From Candidatus Methanofilum arcanum (lineage in GTDB: Archaea; Halobacteriota; Methanomicrobia; Methanomicrobiales; Methanospirillaceae), in the NCBI GenBank assembly GCA_031285085.1, contig JAITWW010000122.1, forward strand, positions 1-17,978: a DNA stretch of 17,978 bases. The letters are read 5' to 3'. This document shows, in pieces, positions 6,684 through 13,269 of the stretch. A program made the translations under genes and the position numbers. A model generated the notes under the pieces. The model saw nothing but the letters and a program-made list of their open reading frames with translations, was not told the origin of the DNA and made no database searches. Within the stretch, counting starts at the first letter, position 1. The number at the start of each line of letters is the position of its first letter.

Positions 6684-7283
6684 TTAGCTTGGAGATAATT
6701 CTAGAGGCAATGTTCCCGGAATTTTTGGAGCTTCACGTGGTTTTATATCATATACCGCAAGAACCATTGGTTCAAGATGTGTCTGGACTGCCCCTACTCC
6801 TTCAATCACTGAACCACAGATAAATACAATTGGAACCGAAGCCGACTCCATGTTATATTCTTTTTTTGTCTCCTCAAATACCTGTCTTGATGCCACCTCA
6901 TGTAACTCATAAGATGTGATCTGGACCTCAGGATAGTCCGCTTTAAATGTAATAAGCCAAGGTTCAAGACGTTGGCAAGCTCCACAGTCATAGTTATAGA
7001 AATGCGCGATCTCGCATGCATCAGAAATACCTGCATTCTGTGCAATAAATGCACTCATATGCTCTTCTATCTCTTCATCAGATTGAGATGCATCCAAAAG
7101 TCCAAACAGCGTCAGTGTCTTTTCCTCAGATGGAGCGTTATCTTCTGATGAAAGGTATCCTGAAAAAAAGACAAACAGGCATGCCACCATGAGAACAGCT
7201 CCTATACCTATAAGATAAGCTGACTTTACTGCCTGTTTTTTTGCATTTTCCTCTTTTTTCTTATTTTTTTTCGCTTCACTCAT
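6684..7283 (-). CDS. Membrane-anchored thioredoxin-fold protein (CGAC motif)
   Basis: 199 residues. A very basic start (MSEAKKNKKKEENAKKQ) is followed by one hydrophobic segment (about 22-41). The rest should lie outside the membrane by the positive-inside rule. The soluble part carries the thioredoxin-like redox centre HFYNYDCGACQRLEPWL with Cys100 and Cys103, a typical distance before the cis-proline segment ASVPIVFI (Pro151) and the GVGAVQTHLE region. A third cysteine, Cys90, precedes the centre. The likely role is thiol oxidation, reduction or isomerisation of exported proteins; the direction cannot be told from sequence. A TATA-like element about 20-25 bases upstream points to a nearly leaderless transcript separate from the TiaS-like gene. 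The C-terminal end is proline-rich. Confidence 0.78.
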   Translation of the reverse strand: MSEAKKNKKKEENAKKQAVKSAYLIGIGAVLMVACLFVFFSGYLSSEDNAPSEEKTLTLFGLLDASQSDEEIEEHMSAFIAQNAGISDACEIAHFYNYDCGACQRLEPWLITFKADYPEVQITSYELHEVASRQVFEETKKEYNMESASVPIVFICGSVIEGVGAVQTHLEPMVLAVYDIKPREAPKIPGTLPLELSPS

Positions 7284-7301
7284 ACGTCTTCACAACAATA
7301 C

Positions 7302-7310
7302 TTTATATGT
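7302..7310 (-). promoter_or_regulatory. TATA box of the thioredoxin-like gene
   Basis: ACATATAAAG on the minus strand is centred about 23 bases before the ATG at 7283, as expected for a leaderless or nearly leaderless archaeal transcript. Confidence 0.45.
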
Positions 7311-7337
7311 ACACTCGTGAAAAATAAAAAGCATATC

Positions 7338-8042
7338 TTATCCTCGTTTCACAGGAATAATAACTCCATTTTCAACCTTTACAAAGAGTACGACCTTTCT
7401 ATCTAAAGGACATGGTTTTACAGACTTTCCCTCAGCTTCCATGATAGTGCCCTCTCTTAGTATCACTCCATCAACTGTCTGTACACAATCAACACCTGCA
7501 CGTAGGACTTCCTCTACCGTAACAGGACCTGTTAGACTGCGAATACGTCCAACAGAGATATATCTTCCATCATCTCCTCTCGCTGCAAGTGCAATACCAG
7601 CAAGAGCGCCAATAACTCCATCCTCAGTTCCTCCAAGACCTTTGAGACGAATTTTTCCATTTTTCGCCAGAGTTCGTGCTCGTTCTTGATCTAGCACCTG
7701 AGTCTGTGCATCTCTTCCATATGCAATGAGCGCGGGTGTCACCTGTGATCTTTCTGCTACACAGAGGCCAGGATCACTTCCCTCAATGAAATCTGATAAC
7801 ATTATCTCCTCAGCAATTGAAAACAATGCATTTTCTGCTTCTTTTCCACATCCATTTACATGAATGACAGCACAACTATTGTGTGAGGTATATAAAATAT
7901 CTGGATGAACATAGAGCTGATGTCGTGTAATGCCAAACACAGACCACTTTTCTGAGAGGACGCGTGCAATTTCACGGGCAACTCTTCCTGTACCTCGAGA
8001 TTCAGGAGAATCTGTATCATCTATTGCAATATAAACTGTCAT
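7338..8042 (-). CDS. Stand-alone TiaS-like (agmatinylcytidine synthetase N-domain) protein
   Basis: 234 residues. It opens MTVYIAIDDTDSPESRGTGRVAREIA: the DDTDS motif (8-12) marks the ATP-handling catalytic domain of TiaS, which attaches agmatine to C34 of archaeal tRNA-Ile2. Further matches are the HPDILYTSHNSCAVIHV stretch, LKGLGGTEDGVIGALAGIAL (compare GRGLIGALAAIG in TiaS) and YISVGRIR. True TiaS has about 420 residues and adds a ferredoxin-like domain, an OB fold and a zinc ribbon; these are absent here, replaced by about 60 residues ending CPLDRKVVLFVKVENGVIIPVKRG. The stop codon is natural, so this is a distinct paralogue rather than a broken gene. Substrate unknown. A TATA-like element lies near 8070-8079, divergent from the RNase P RNA promoter. 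Confidence 0.7.
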   Translation of the reverse strand: MTVYIAIDDTDSPESRGTGRVAREIARVLSEKWSVFGITRHQLYVHPDILYTSHNSCAVIHVNGCGKEAENALFSIAEEIMLSDFIEGSDPGLCVAERSQVTPALIAYGRDAQTQVLDQERARTLAKNGKIRLKGLGGTEDGVIGALAGIALAARGDDGRYISVGRIRSLTGPVTVEEVLRAGVDCVQTVDGVILREGTIMEAEGKSVKPCPLDRKVVLFVKVENGVIIPVKRG

Positions 8043-8084
8043 TTTGTGTCTTGTTATGTTTGTGTTTGTGGCTTATAGGTAGGC

Positions 8085-8093
8085 CTTTAAAAG
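8085..8093 (+). promoter_or_regulatory. TATA box of the RNase P RNA gene
   Basis: CTTTAAAAG lies about 30-35 bases before the likely 5' end of the RNA (near 8124), the usual archaeal distance. Confidence 0.5.
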
Positions 8094-8123
8094 ATCTTAT
8101 CTCCTCTCCCTCCCCATATCATA

Positions 8124-8434
8124 GGGAGAGAGAGAGAGCGGCTAACGGGAGTTGTCTACTTTTGACGAACTACTGAGGAAAGTCCCCCCATCAATTGGGT
8201 ACGCAGCCACATTCACTTGTGGATGGCGAGAGTCATGGCAATGGCACAGAAACGATACGTCCTCCTGGGAGCAATGATGCATGCTGAGCAATGTTCAGGA
8301 AATGACGATGGAACGGTGAATCCCTGCGGATGCAAGTCAGAACAGAAGAATATATGTAACCCAATGCATCTTCGGGTTTGACGCAGTAGCTGAATGCCGC
8401 AAGAACAGAAGGGGGCTTACTCCTCTCACTCACT
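8124..8434 (+). ncRNA. rnpB: RNase P RNA (archaeal type)
   Basis: The catalytic RNA that trims the 5' leader of tRNA precursors. The conserved GAGGAAAGTCC is at 8175-8185. The late conserved block runs from ACGCAGTAGCTGAA through AGAACAGAAGGGGGCTTA (about 8380-8419); GAGGAAAGTCC and AGAA-x-GGGGCTTA form helix P4. The G/A repeat GAGAGAGAGAG at 8126-8138 pairs with CTCCTCTCACTC at 8420-8431 as helix P1, which sets the approximate ends. The central part has ACAGAAACGATACGTCC as in the specificity domain. Length of about 310 nt fits archaeal type A. The ends are good to within a few bases. Open frames crossing this region on the minus strand are not genes. Confidence 0.93.
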
Positions 8435-8444
8435 AAGCGTAAAT

Positions 8445-8453
8445 GGCTTTTTT
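8445..8453 (+). terminator. T-run terminator after RNase P RNA
   Basis: GGCTTTTTT, with a further CATTTT just downstream, lies about 15 bases past the P1 helix. T-runs of this kind end archaeal transcription without needing a hairpin. Confidence 0.5.
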
Positions 8454-8476
8454 CTCATTTTAGAGCTTTCATGTAT

Positions 8477-8511
8477 AGGCATCATACTGAGCGCATAGGG
8501 AGTTGGTGCCT
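8477..8511 (+). other. Stem-loop between RNase P RNA and the PAC2 gene
   Basis: AGGCATC (8477-8483) pairs with GGTGCCT (8505-8511) as seven base pairs with one G-T, around a 21-base loop. A second short pairing, CCTC/GAGG, follows near 8509-8527. The 186-bp gap holds no gene that I recognise; this could be a small RNA, a leader element, or chance. Confidence 0.25.
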
Positions 8512-8620
8512 CTCTTCTGCATGAGGTCCGACTTTCCATGTCTTGTGCTTATAGATCGATGTAATCCATGAATGTTACAAACCGAGCAGTATTTACCTCA
8601 CAAAAGCAGATATACACATT

Positions 8621-9364
8621 ATGAATCCTGCTGTATTGCAGCCAGAATCTGGTGTTTTCATCCAGGCTGAGGAGGTGCCATCTCCAGGAAGTACTGTCAT
8701 CATTGGCTTTCCAGGAAGTGGCCTTGTTGGGAGTATCTCCGTCGCCTACCTGATAGATGCTTTGGAGTTTAAGCAGATTGGATATATTACAAGCAAATTT
8801 TTCCCACCAATGGCTTTAATGTCAAATGGAGTCATCTCAGTACCTGTGAGGATATATGCAAAGGACAAGTTTGTTGCAATTTTGGCAGACATTCCCATTC
8901 AACCAGAAATTTGTTATGAAATTGCAAACACCCTTGTTCAATGGTTTACCTCAATCTCTATTCAGGAGATTATTGTAATTGCAGGAATTATAACAAATGA
9001 CACAGAAACCCGGATATTTTCTACGGTAACTGAAAAAGAATTGCTCGAAAGACTGCCAAAATCCTGCATTCCCCTTCCTATTGGAAATATATCTGGAATT
9101 GCAGGAAGTATTCTCATCGAGGCAAAAATCAACAAAATTCCTGGGATCGGCCTTTTAGCAGAAACAATCAATGCTCCTGATCCTCGGGCTTCTGTATCTG
9201 CTCTTTCTGTGTTAAACACATATTTTTCCTTGGATATAGATCTATCAGCCCTTCATGAACAGGCAGAAAGTATAGAGTCGCAGATGCATGATCTTGCTGA
9301 GGAAGTATCTCAACACAATACTGATGACATGCAGAAGCGTGAAGTTCTTCCCATGTATGGGTGA
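8621..9364 (+). CDS. PAC2-family proteasome assembly chaperone with HbYX-like C-terminus
   Basis: 247 residues of the PAC2 superfamily (relatives of eukaryotic PAC1/PAC2 and archaeal PbaA/PbaB). It shows STVIIGFPGSGLVGSISVAYLIDAL (23-47), IGYITSKFFPPMAL, the core strands VAILADIPI and EIIVIAGI, and GIGLLAETINAPDPRASVSALSVLN. A helical, charged region (230-240) leads to the end VLPMYG. The last three residues M-Y-G fit the hydrophobic-Tyr-any (HbYX) rule by which PAN and PbaB insert tails into pockets of the 20S alpha ring. The likely role is assembly or activation of the 20S proteasome; this is family knowledge plus the tail, not proof. No Shine-Dalgarno is present; an AGTATTTACC element about 28 bases upstream suggests a leaderless message. 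The DUF473 gene follows directly. Confidence 0.85.
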   Translation: MNPAVLQPESGVFIQAEEVPSPGSTVIIGFPGSGLVGSISVAYLIDALEFKQIGYITSKFFPPMALMSNGVISVPVRIYAKDKFVAILADIPIQPEICYEIANTLVQWFTSISIQEIIVIAGIITNDTETRIFSTVTEKELLERLPKSCIPLPIGNISGIAGSILIEAKINKIPGIGLLAETINAPDPRASVSALSVLNTYFSLDIDLSALHEQAESIESQMHDLAEEVSQHNTDDMQKREVLPMYG

Positions 9365-9369
9365 GTGAT

Positions 9370-9762
9370 ATGAAGTGTATTACATTAACTGGAATTTCAA
9401 AAGGAACGATAGAAGAACTAAAACGAGGAATGCCTCGGACGGTGGAGCTCACCAGCGCACATAATATCATCTCTCTTTCCCATGCTAGCGTTGATACAGA
9501 TATTTTCTTGACATCAATTGACTGTGAAGATATTGCAACTGGAGACTCAGGTATCATTGTTCATCTTATCTCAGTTACTATCTCAATGAAGCATCTTGTA
9601 GAGGGGGGTGGAAGCCATATTTGCGAACGGGAACGTGTCACTGCACGCATGAAAGTGAAGTTCATCTCTACTGCCAAGATCCGAACTGCCCCTGCATGTT
9701 GCACGCTGACCCAGGCAACTGTTACAGATATTATTAAACCAAGTGGATATATCGCTGGATAG
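9370..9762 (+). CDS. DUF473 family protein
   Basis: 130 residues, a methanogen protein of unknown function. MKCITLTGISKGTIEEL, ELTSAHNIISL, IFLTSIDCEDIATGDSGII and the ERERVTARMKVKF segment are the parts I match to DUF473; I am fairly but not fully sure of the family number. I use the ATG at 9370 instead of the GTG at 9361: GGGTGA (9359-9364) is a good Shine-Dalgarno five bases before that ATG and also contains the stop codon of the PAC2 gene, so the two are coupled in one operon. There is no membrane segment or signal peptide. Two adjacent cysteines (PACCTL) lie near the end. Confidence 0.72.
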   Translation: MKCITLTGISKGTIEELKRGMPRTVELTSAHNIISLSHASVDTDIFLTSIDCEDIATGDSGIIVHLISVTISMKHLVEGGGSHICERERVTARMKVKFISTAKIRTAPACCTLTQATVTDIIKPSGYIAG

Positions 9763-9835
9763 ATGCGATATCATGGATATGGATCAGATACCAAACAAAG
9801 ACAAATATCCGTGTTTAAATTTTTTGAAAGGTGTC

Positions 9836-9848
9836 TAAATTTATATAT
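9836..9848 (+). promoter_or_regulatory. TATA box of the 123-residue unknown gene
   Basis: TAAATTTATATAT is a near-ideal archaeal TATA box about 35 bases before the ATG at 9877. It lies inside the longest open frame (from 9763), which argues that the frame is not coding upstream of it. Confidence 0.5.
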
Positions 9849-9876
9849 GTATAATGATGGATCTTCTCAGGTAACA

Positions 9877-10248
9877 ATGATGCAACTCGCAGAAGTAACT
9901 CCGAGTCATATGAGAGCGAGTGGTGTTGATGTCATTGAAGAGATAGCAGAGCTTGAGAAAAGAGTTCATACCTGGAATATGGAGGATTGTAGAGAGCTTC
10001 GGGGATGGATTGTGAATATACAAAAATTGCTTGTGAAGCATTTTCAAATCAAGATTGAAAAGTTCACTGATATGCAAAAAATTCCAACTCAAAAGATCCC
10101 AGAAGCTCTTCTTCCTATGTATGATATTGTTGCCATCGACAAAAGAGGTATCTGTCTTTATGGAAAAGGGATGGATAAACTTGTACATATTGATACGCTA
10201 AAGCAGCATTATCGAAAACAAATGCAGATGAAAAAAAAGACTGAGTGA
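9877..10248 (+). CDS. Unknown cytoplasmic protein, 123 residues
   Basis: I do not recognise the family. The open frame reaches back to 9763, but its first 38 codons look unlike protein and contain the TATA box at 9836-9848. I therefore start at the double ATG at 9877/9880, which follows an AGG at 9869-9871. The product begins MMQLAEVTPSHMRASGVDVIEEIAELEKRV. It is rich in charged helices (25-70: EEIAELEKRVHTW, ELRGWIVNIQKLLVKHFQIK), followed by a small beta-like segment YDIVAIDKRGICLYGKG and a basic lysine-rich tail. It has no membrane segment and no cysteine cluster. The fold may be a helical dimer with a small sheet, but no function can be given. A hairpin follows the stop codon. Confidence 0.55.
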   Translation: MMQLAEVTPSHMRASGVDVIEEIAELEKRVHTWNMEDCRELRGWIVNIQKLLVKHFQIKIEKFTDMQKIPTQKIPEALLPMYDIVAIDKRGICLYGKGMDKLVHIDTLKQHYRKQMQMKKKTE

Positions 10249-10249
10249 G

Positions 10250-10283
10250 GTATGCAAAAAACATACTCATACTTCATTTGTTT
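10250..10283 (+). terminator. Hairpin after the 123-residue unknown gene
   Basis: GTATG-CAAAAAA-CATAC starts two bases after the TGA, and flanking TGA/TCA can extend the stem. A moderately T-rich stretch follows (ACTTCATTTGTTTTC). It is a plausible but weak terminator. Confidence 0.4.
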
Positions 10284-10326
10284 TCATATGTTGTGATTTT
10301 CTTGTGGGCCCATTTCAGGCTCCCCT

Positions 10327-10335
10327 TTTTATATC
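10327..10335 (+). promoter_or_regulatory. TATA box of the acetyltransferase operon
   Basis: TTTTATATC would place the RNA start near 10355-10362, downstream of the first possible start codon (10304) of the open frame and upstream of the ATG at 10400. Confidence 0.4.
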
Positions 10336-10399
10336 TTCGTATCATATTGATAAGGCAATAACTGAGATATCTGTTGTGGCAATAGATGTAAGAAAAAGT

Positions 10400-10837
10400 A
10401 TGCCAATTTCCTTTTTCCGCCTTATGAACTGTACTGAAAGACAAATCAGTGATATCATAGAGGTATACGTAAGTGCTGGATGGTGGAAAGAAGAATATGA
10501 TGCCATGGGTATCCCAAAGCTTGTTGAAAATAGCTTTTGCTTTTTCACTGCACAGGATGCAGACGGACAGATTGTTGGTATGGGACGGGCGCTTTCTGAT
10601 GGTGTGTCTGTTGCATATATCCAAGATCTTGCAGTACTTCCCATAATGAGAGGAATGGGGATTGGTTCTGCATTGCTCTCACATTTGACGACATATATAA
10701 AAAACCTTGGTATTTCTTGCGTCATGCTGATGGCACAACCAGGCACTTTCAGCTTTTATTCATCTTGCGGTTGGAAGGCCATTCCACAACGTATCTGTCT
10801 TCTTCAGGAATATTCACATGACGATCAACTCACATGA
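10400..10837 (+). CDS. GNAT-family N-acetyltransferase
   Basis: 145 residues from the chosen ATG. The open frame begins at 10304, but those extra 32 codons overlap a TATA box and do not look like a GNAT start, while MPISFFRLMNCTERQISDIIEVYVSAGWW does. The acetyl-CoA binding motif A is clear: VAYIQDLAVLPIMRGMGIGSALLSHL, with R-G-M-G-I-G forming the pyrophosphate loop. The end FYSSCGWKAIPQRICLL is the usual 'FY...GF' motif B. The acceptor is unknown and could be an amine, a peptide or an antibiotic-like molecule. The last 20 bases overlap the DUF2156 gene that follows, so the two are probably made together. No clear Shine-Dalgarno precedes the start. Confidence 0.82.
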   Translation: MPISFFRLMNCTERQISDIIEVYVSAGWWKEEYDAMGIPKLVENSFCFFTAQDADGQIVGMGRALSDGVSVAYIQDLAVLPIMRGMGIGSALLSHLTTYIKNLGISCVMLMAQPGTFSFYSSCGWKAIPQRICLLQEYSHDDQLT

Positions 10838-11720
10838 TTTCAGACCTATTACCATACGAGATCGAGATATTTTTCAAGAGATCTACAAAGGTCATCCAAT
10901 AACTCATTCTGAAAGTTCATTTGCAACTTTATTTTGCTGGAAACGCTATGCACAAACAGAAGTACTCTTTACCCGTGGAAATATTCTTGCTCGAACGACG
11001 GTAAATGGGCATACTATATATCGAGCTCCAATTGGTGCTTCTGATGATTCTGTTCTGCGAGATGTCATGGATCTGGCATGTGCAACAGGTCATGCTCAGC
11101 CACTTCTCTTATTTGAAGAGGATCAGATCGAAGCATACCAGGTATTATACCCCCACCTTGTATTTCGCGAGGATCGAAACTTCTTTGATTATGTATACCG
11201 CACAGAGATGCTTGCAAAGCTTCCTGGAAAGGATTTTCTCACGATTCGAAAGCAGCTTCATAAGTTTCATCGTACCACAAACCCCTTCATTGAAGACGTT
11301 TCTGCTGAGAACATGCATGAAATTCTTGAATTTTTACAGAAGTGGTGTGAATGGCATGAATGCGACAAATATGAGATCTTAAAGCATGAGAGCATTGCAC
11401 TTCACACGGCACTGAAGTATTTTGATGCACTTCAGCTATCAGGTATTCTCATTCGCTCAGGAGTACGTGGACCAATTATTGGGCTATCTGTGTATGAAGA
11501 ATTAAGCCCTGGTACGCTTGTGGTGCACTATGAAAAAGGGTTGCACGAAACCGATGGAATCTATAAAGACCTCGTAAATGCCCTTGCTATTCGAATGGAA
11601 GGGCAGTACGAATTCATTGATAGAGAGAGTGATATGGGTGTTCCTGGGCTTCGTGACTCTAAAAGCAGGTACCGTCCTGATCATTTCAGGAAATTGTTTT
11701 ATCTGGATCTGGATGGGTAG
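10818..11720 (+). CDS. LPG-synthase C-terminal-like protein (DUF2156)
   Basis: 300 residues of the DUF2156 family, the soluble catalytic part of MprF lysylphosphatidylglycerol synthase: a double GNAT-like fold that moves an aminoacyl group from tRNA to a lipid or other acceptor. Matching features are the start FRPITIRDRDIFQEIYKGHPITHSESSFA, then FDYVYRTEMLAKLPGKDFLTIRKQLHKF (about 125-150), WCEWHECD, ISGLSVYEE-type strands, VVHYEKGLHETDGIYKDLVN and the closing FIDRESDMGVPGLRDSKSRYRPDHF. No transmembrane flippase domain is attached, unlike bacterial MprF. The start overlaps the end of the acetyltransferase gene by 20 bases. The true acceptor in archaea, whose lipids differ, is not known. Confidence 0.82.
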   Translation: MTINSHDFRPITIRDRDIFQEIYKGHPITHSESSFATLFCWKRYAQTEVLFTRGNILARTTVNGHTIYRAPIGASDDSVLRDVMDLACATGHAQPLLLFEEDQIEAYQVLYPHLVFREDRNFFDYVYRTEMLAKLPGKDFLTIRKQLHKFHRTTNPFIEDVSAENMHEILEFLQKWCEWHECDKYEILKHESIALHTALKYFDALQLSGILIRSGVRGPIIGLSVYEELSPGTLVVHYEKGLHETDGIYKDLVNALAIRMEGQYEFIDRESDMGVPGLRDSKSRYRPDHFRKLFYLDLDG

Positions 11721-11886
11721 ATGCCGTATTTATCGACATTCTGTGCGAAGGATAAAATGATTTTTCACATGTGACAGTTTTGAGTTCTCTCTTATCTTAT
11801 TTTATCATTAATATATAAAAAAATGAAACTCGTTTTGAGGATTTATACAACACAACCGCAAAACAAAATCATATTATGTCATAGAT

Positions 11887-11900
11887 CTAAAATATAAAAG
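11887..11900 (+). promoter_or_regulatory. TATA box of the small secreted protein gene
   Basis: CTAAAATATAAAAG lies about 40 bases before the ATG at 11934, giving a short leader that contains the GGAG Shine-Dalgarno (11925-11928). In the same 213-bp gap a perfect TCACATGTGA palindrome stands at 11765-11774 and a second TATA-like tract near 11810. Confidence 0.5.
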
Positions 11901-11933
11901 TACTGTCATGTATCAAGATAAAAAGGAGTTTTG

Positions 11934-12326
11934 ATGACGAGAATACGAGAAATAATACTCATAATACTGGTACTGCTATCTTGCATATCTGGAGTGTATG
12001 GAGAGGAAATACGAGGAATTAGACATGGTGATTATGAGTTGTATAGTGGCACTGATGTCACCTTGACTTATGAGGCAGGATATGTCACAATCACAGCAAG
12101 TGGTGGGAACGAAGTCCTCTATATCTTCACTCATATGTTTGCTACCACCGAGCAGCTCATGCAGGCATTTGCAGTGCTCGTGGAATCAAGGGCGAGCACA
12201 GCTGCTATACAAAAAGGATATGCCCATACCAATGAGGAGGATTGGCTTTTAGCTTGGACACCTCAATCTGGATATATGTACACAAAATTTGGTTCTATAG
12301 AAGTCTTCTCTGATCTTACTTTTTAA
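11934..12326 (+). CDS. Small exported protein of unknown function
   Basis: 130 residues. The start ATG at 11934 has GGAG five bases upstream, preferred over the TTG at 11931. Residues 1-23 form a clear secretion signal: MTRIRE, a hydrophobic core IILIILVLLSCISGVY, then G-EE with a likely cut after YG. There is no lipobox, although a Cys occurs in the core. The mature part has about 107 residues, probably beta-rich with a short helix (TTEQLMQAFAVLVESRASTAAIQ), and many Tyr/Trp near the end (WLLAWTPQSGYMYTKF). I recognise no family. It has its own promoter and a strong terminator, so it is a single-gene transcript. Confidence 0.72.
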   Translation: MTRIREIILIILVLLSCISGVYGEEIRGIRHGDYELYSGTDVTLTYEAGYVTITASGGNEVLYIFTHMFATTEQLMQAFAVLVESRASTAAIQKGYAHTNEEDWLLAWTPQSGYMYTKFGSIEVFSDLTF

Positions 12327-12331
12327 AACTC

Positions 12332-12370
12332 AATAGAGACTTTCATTGTCTCTCTATTATTATTTTTTTG
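12332..12370 (+). terminator. Strong intrinsic-type terminator
   Basis: AATAGAGAC-TTTCATT-GTCTCTCTATT forms a nine-pair stem with a two-base bulge, followed by ATTATTTTTTTG. It starts six bases after the stop of the small exported protein. T-runs in the opposite direction (12375-12405, minus strand) probably serve the convergent J-domain gene. Confidence 0.75.
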
Positions 12371-12409
12371 AAGTTAATTTTTTAGAACCAAAAAAGAGGA
12401 AAAGCAGCA

Positions 12410-13198
12410 CTACCATCCGGTATTCAGCTGTTCTGCCGCTTGCCATGCATCATAGATACTGTAAAAGATTAACACAAGAACAAGAGCTCCAAAAAGTGGC
12501 ATAAATGTAGATAGTGCAAGGAAAAGTGCTGTGGACAGTAAAAGAACGATTCCTTTTACAGCCTGCACGGTGTAAAACTGTCCAAGGCCTGGGATAAGAG
12601 ATAAAATTGCGGCAATAAATGGGTTTCTCTTGCTATTCATAGGTGTAAAAATAACATCACCCATATTTACGAGCCATAGCAGGATACCTAGACCAATAGC
12701 GAGGAGAAAGGTAATATATCCAGTTATAAGAGAAACACAGATCCCGATGCCGAAAAGAAAGAGAAAACATTTCAGAAAATGGCCTTTATAGAGTTGACCT
12801 GCCCCAGGAACAAAAAACGACAAAATGATCGCGATCACTGGTCCTAATCCAAATGTCTTATAATATACATAACCTTGAGGAGCAGAACCTGTTGTATAGG
12901 TATATGTATAGGAATATGTCCCATGCTCTTTTGATCCTGAGTGGTATGTATACCCTTGTGCTGTTTGTCCTCCTGTGGGGTTATAGGTTCCAGCATCATA
13001 TGCTGCTCGCTTGGTAGGATCACTCAACACAGAATATGCTTCATTAATTGCTTTAAATCGTTCTTCTGCATCTGGAAGGTTTGAAACATCTGGATGATAG
13101 ATCTTTGCAAGTCCATGATACGCTTTGCGGATGGCTTTTTCATCGGCATCGCGGGTAATGTTCAAAATTTTGTAATAGTCTTTCATTGCAAAATTCAT
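12410..13198 (-). CDS. Membrane J-domain protein (DnaJ-like)
   Basis: 262 residues. An N-terminal J domain (MKDYYKILNITRDADEKAIRKAYHGLAKIYHPDVS) carries the HPD motif at 35-37, needed to stimulate Hsp70 ATPase, then AINEAYSVLSDPTKRAAYDAG. A Tyr/Gly/Thr-rich linker (about 75-112) follows. The C-terminal half is hydrophobic with repeated motifs VPGAGQLYKGH and IPGLGQFYTVQAVKGI, typical of small TM2/DUF5683-like membrane modules. It lacks the zinc finger and the client-binding domains of true DnaJ. It likely recruits DnaK to the membrane, but its client is unknown. Either ATG at 13198 or 13186 could be used; the second gives the more typical start MKDYYKIL. Downstream of a small membrane protein gene, possibly in one transcript. 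Confidence 0.85.
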   Translation of the reverse strand: MNFAMKDYYKILNITRDADEKAIRKAYHGLAKIYHPDVSNLPDAEERFKAINEAYSVLSDPTKRAAYDAGTYNPTGGQTAQGYTYHSGSKEHGTYSYTYTYTTGSAPQGYVYYKTFGLGPVIAIILSFFVPGAGQLYKGHFLKCFLFLFGIGICVSLITGYITFLLAIGLGILLWLVNMGDVIFTPMNSKRNPFIAAILSLIPGLGQFYTVQAVKGIVLLLSTALFLALSTFMPLFGALVLVLIFYSIYDAWQAAEQLNTGW

Positions 13199-13248
13199 GT
13201 CTAAAAACTGTCAGTTATGTAGATATCTCTTGTGCCTTTAGTGGTGGT

Positions 13249-13269
13249 AGTGCTCAAGAGCTTAGCACT
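13249..13269 (-). other. Hairpin overlapping the stop of the 61-residue membrane protein gene
   Basis: AGTGCT (13249-13254) and AGCACT (13264-13269) are perfect inverses, with AAG/CTT able to extend the stem past a bulge. It includes the stop codon. No T-run follows on the minus strand, so its role as a terminator is doubtful. Confidence 0.35.

Noticed and set aside
6464..6823. Plus-strand frame of 119 codons upstream of the thioredoxin-like gene
   Set aside because: Half is antisense to a convincing gene, the rest crosses its terminator, and the product shows no recognisable motif.
8233..8433. Minus-strand frame of 66 codons
   Set aside because: It lies entirely within the RNase P RNA gene, which explains the conservation there.
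9763..9876. N-terminal extension of the 123-residue unknown protein
   Set aside because: It contains a near-ideal TATA box and does not resemble protein; the double ATG at 9877 has an AGG upstream.
10304..10399. N-terminal extension of the GNAT protein
   Set aside because: A TATA-like element lies inside it and the GNAT fold begins after the ATG at 10400.
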